A stretch of DNA of 23,855 nt from CAZWVA01 sp964636885 (GTDB lineage Bacteria; Desulfobacterota_D; UBA1144; Nemesobacterales; CSP1-2), in NCBI GenBank assembly GCA_964636885.1, contig CAZWVA010000043.1, positions 1 to 23,855 of the forward strand. The letters are read 5' to 3'. Shown here in pieces: positions 23,427 through 23,855 of this stretch (the stretch's first letter is position 1; every line of letters starts with the position of its first letter). Position numbers and translations under genes: made by a program. A model generated the notes under the pieces. The model saw only the letters and a list, made by a program, of their open reading frames with translations, did not search any database and had not been told where the DNA came from.

Positions 23427-23855
23427 ATGCCAAATCGACTAACCAAATCGCCGAACTGGAAAAGGGGCTTTGCCGATAGGCTGATTCGAATCTTGGACTC
23501 CGATGGAGTCATCTCCTCTCCCGATGAACTCGTAGTTTACGAGTGCGATGGGCTCACTGGTTACAGGATAAGGCCCGTTTTTGTGGTTCTTCCCAGATCG
23601 GCAAGAGAGGTCTCTGAGATCGTAAGGCTCTGCAATAGTGAAAACATCCCCTTTGTGCCGAGGGGTGCGGGAACGGGGCTTTCAGGCGGGGCGCTTCCTA
23701 CGGAAGAGGGGATCGTAATATCGCTCTCACGCATGAACCGGATTCTTGAGGTCGACATCCCGAATCAGCGTGTGGTTGTTGAGCCGGGTGTCGTGAACCT
23801 CTGGGTTACAGACGCCGTAAGCAGTAGCGGGTACTACTACGCCCCGGATCCTTCC
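23427..23855 (+). CDS. glcD: FAD-linked oxidase, GlcD-like (glycolate/D-lactate type), N-terminal part
   Basis: The gene opens at the ATG 23427-23429 and is still open at the window edge after 143 codons. The protein has the FAD_binding_4 layout of GlcD and D-lactate dehydrogenases: SSPDELVVYECDGLTGYRIRP, then RPVFVVLPRSAREVSEIVRLCNSENIPFVPRGAGTGLSGGALP, where the PRGAGTGLSGG loop holds the FAD pyrophosphate, followed by VVVEPGVVNLWVTDAV and YYYAPDPS. It oxidises a 2-hydroxy acid, probably glycolate or D-lactate; which one cannot be decided from this part. A good promoter precedes it. Genes for partner iron-sulfur subunits (glcE/glcF) would lie outside the window. Confidence 0.88.
   Translation, partial: MPNRLTKSPNWKRGFADRLIRILDSDGVISSPDELVVYECDGLTGYRIRPVFVVLPRSAREVSEIVRLCNSENIPFVPRGAGTGLSGGALPTEEGIVISLSRMNRILEVDIPNQRVVVEPGVVNLWVTDAVSSSGYYYAPDPS

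Noticed and set aside
1..23855. CRISPR arrays, tRNA or rRNA genes, and phage genes
   Set aside because: No regularly spaced repeats, cloverleaf signatures or ribosomal RNA sequences were seen anywhere in the window.

Overview
The window is a bacterial chromosome segment of roughly mid-40s percent G+C. Its genes strongly favour AGG/AGA for arginine and ATA for isoleucine, a habit often seen in thermophiles. The leftmost block, aroA-cmk-ispH-rpsA on the minus strand, is an arrangement known from deltaproteobacterial (Desulfobacterota-like) genomes and, in part, from Clostridia. A deltaproteobacterium-like or neighbouring lineage, possibly thermophilic, is the best guess. No rRNA or tRNA is present to settle it.

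Layout. (1) Positions 1-5062, minus strand: a glutathione S-transferase-like protein, an exported MsrA-MsrB fusion, then aroA, cmk, ispH and the start of rpsA. (2) Positions 5029-8123, plus strand: a promoter, a complete cobalamin (B12) riboswitch and a btuF-btuD-btuC ABC importer. (3) Positions 8180-10458: an IS4-type insertion sequence whose transposase is split at a run of eight G, directly abutting a decayed arsA ATPase gene that has lost its first ~65 codons. This is the accessory, rearranged part of the window. (4) Positions 10476-11333, minus strand: a membrane diguanylate cyclase. (5) Positions 11750-15482: a thiamine-diphosphate (TPP) lyase/decarboxylase (minus) facing away from a nitrilase-family hydrolase (plus), with two small unrecognised convergent genes between them. 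(6) Positions 15486-19223, plus strand: a consensus promoter, a leader with a strong hairpin, then thiL and two tandem CNNM/CBS/CorC membrane proteins with no or negative spacing. (7) Positions 19224-19676: a gene-poor stretch with a possible promoter and small palindromes. (8) Positions 19677-21286, plus strand: hisB, hisH and a small HTH/zinc-ribbon protein. (9) Positions 21292-23189, minus strand: a compact amidohydrolase and a HTH-antitoxin/PIN-toxin pair. (10) From 23427 to the right edge: the start of a GlcD-type FAD oxidase with a good promoter.

Most genes are ordinary housekeeping or transport genes. B12 import is evidently controlled by B12 itself. ThiL makes TPP, the cofactor needed by the lyase a few kb away, but the proximity proves no functional link. 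The least explained parts are the IS/arsA junction, the two orphan small genes between the lyase and the nitrilase, the thiL leader, the 453-bp gap before hisB, and the stripped-down amidohydrolase. I did not find a clearly new multi-gene defence or metabolic system.
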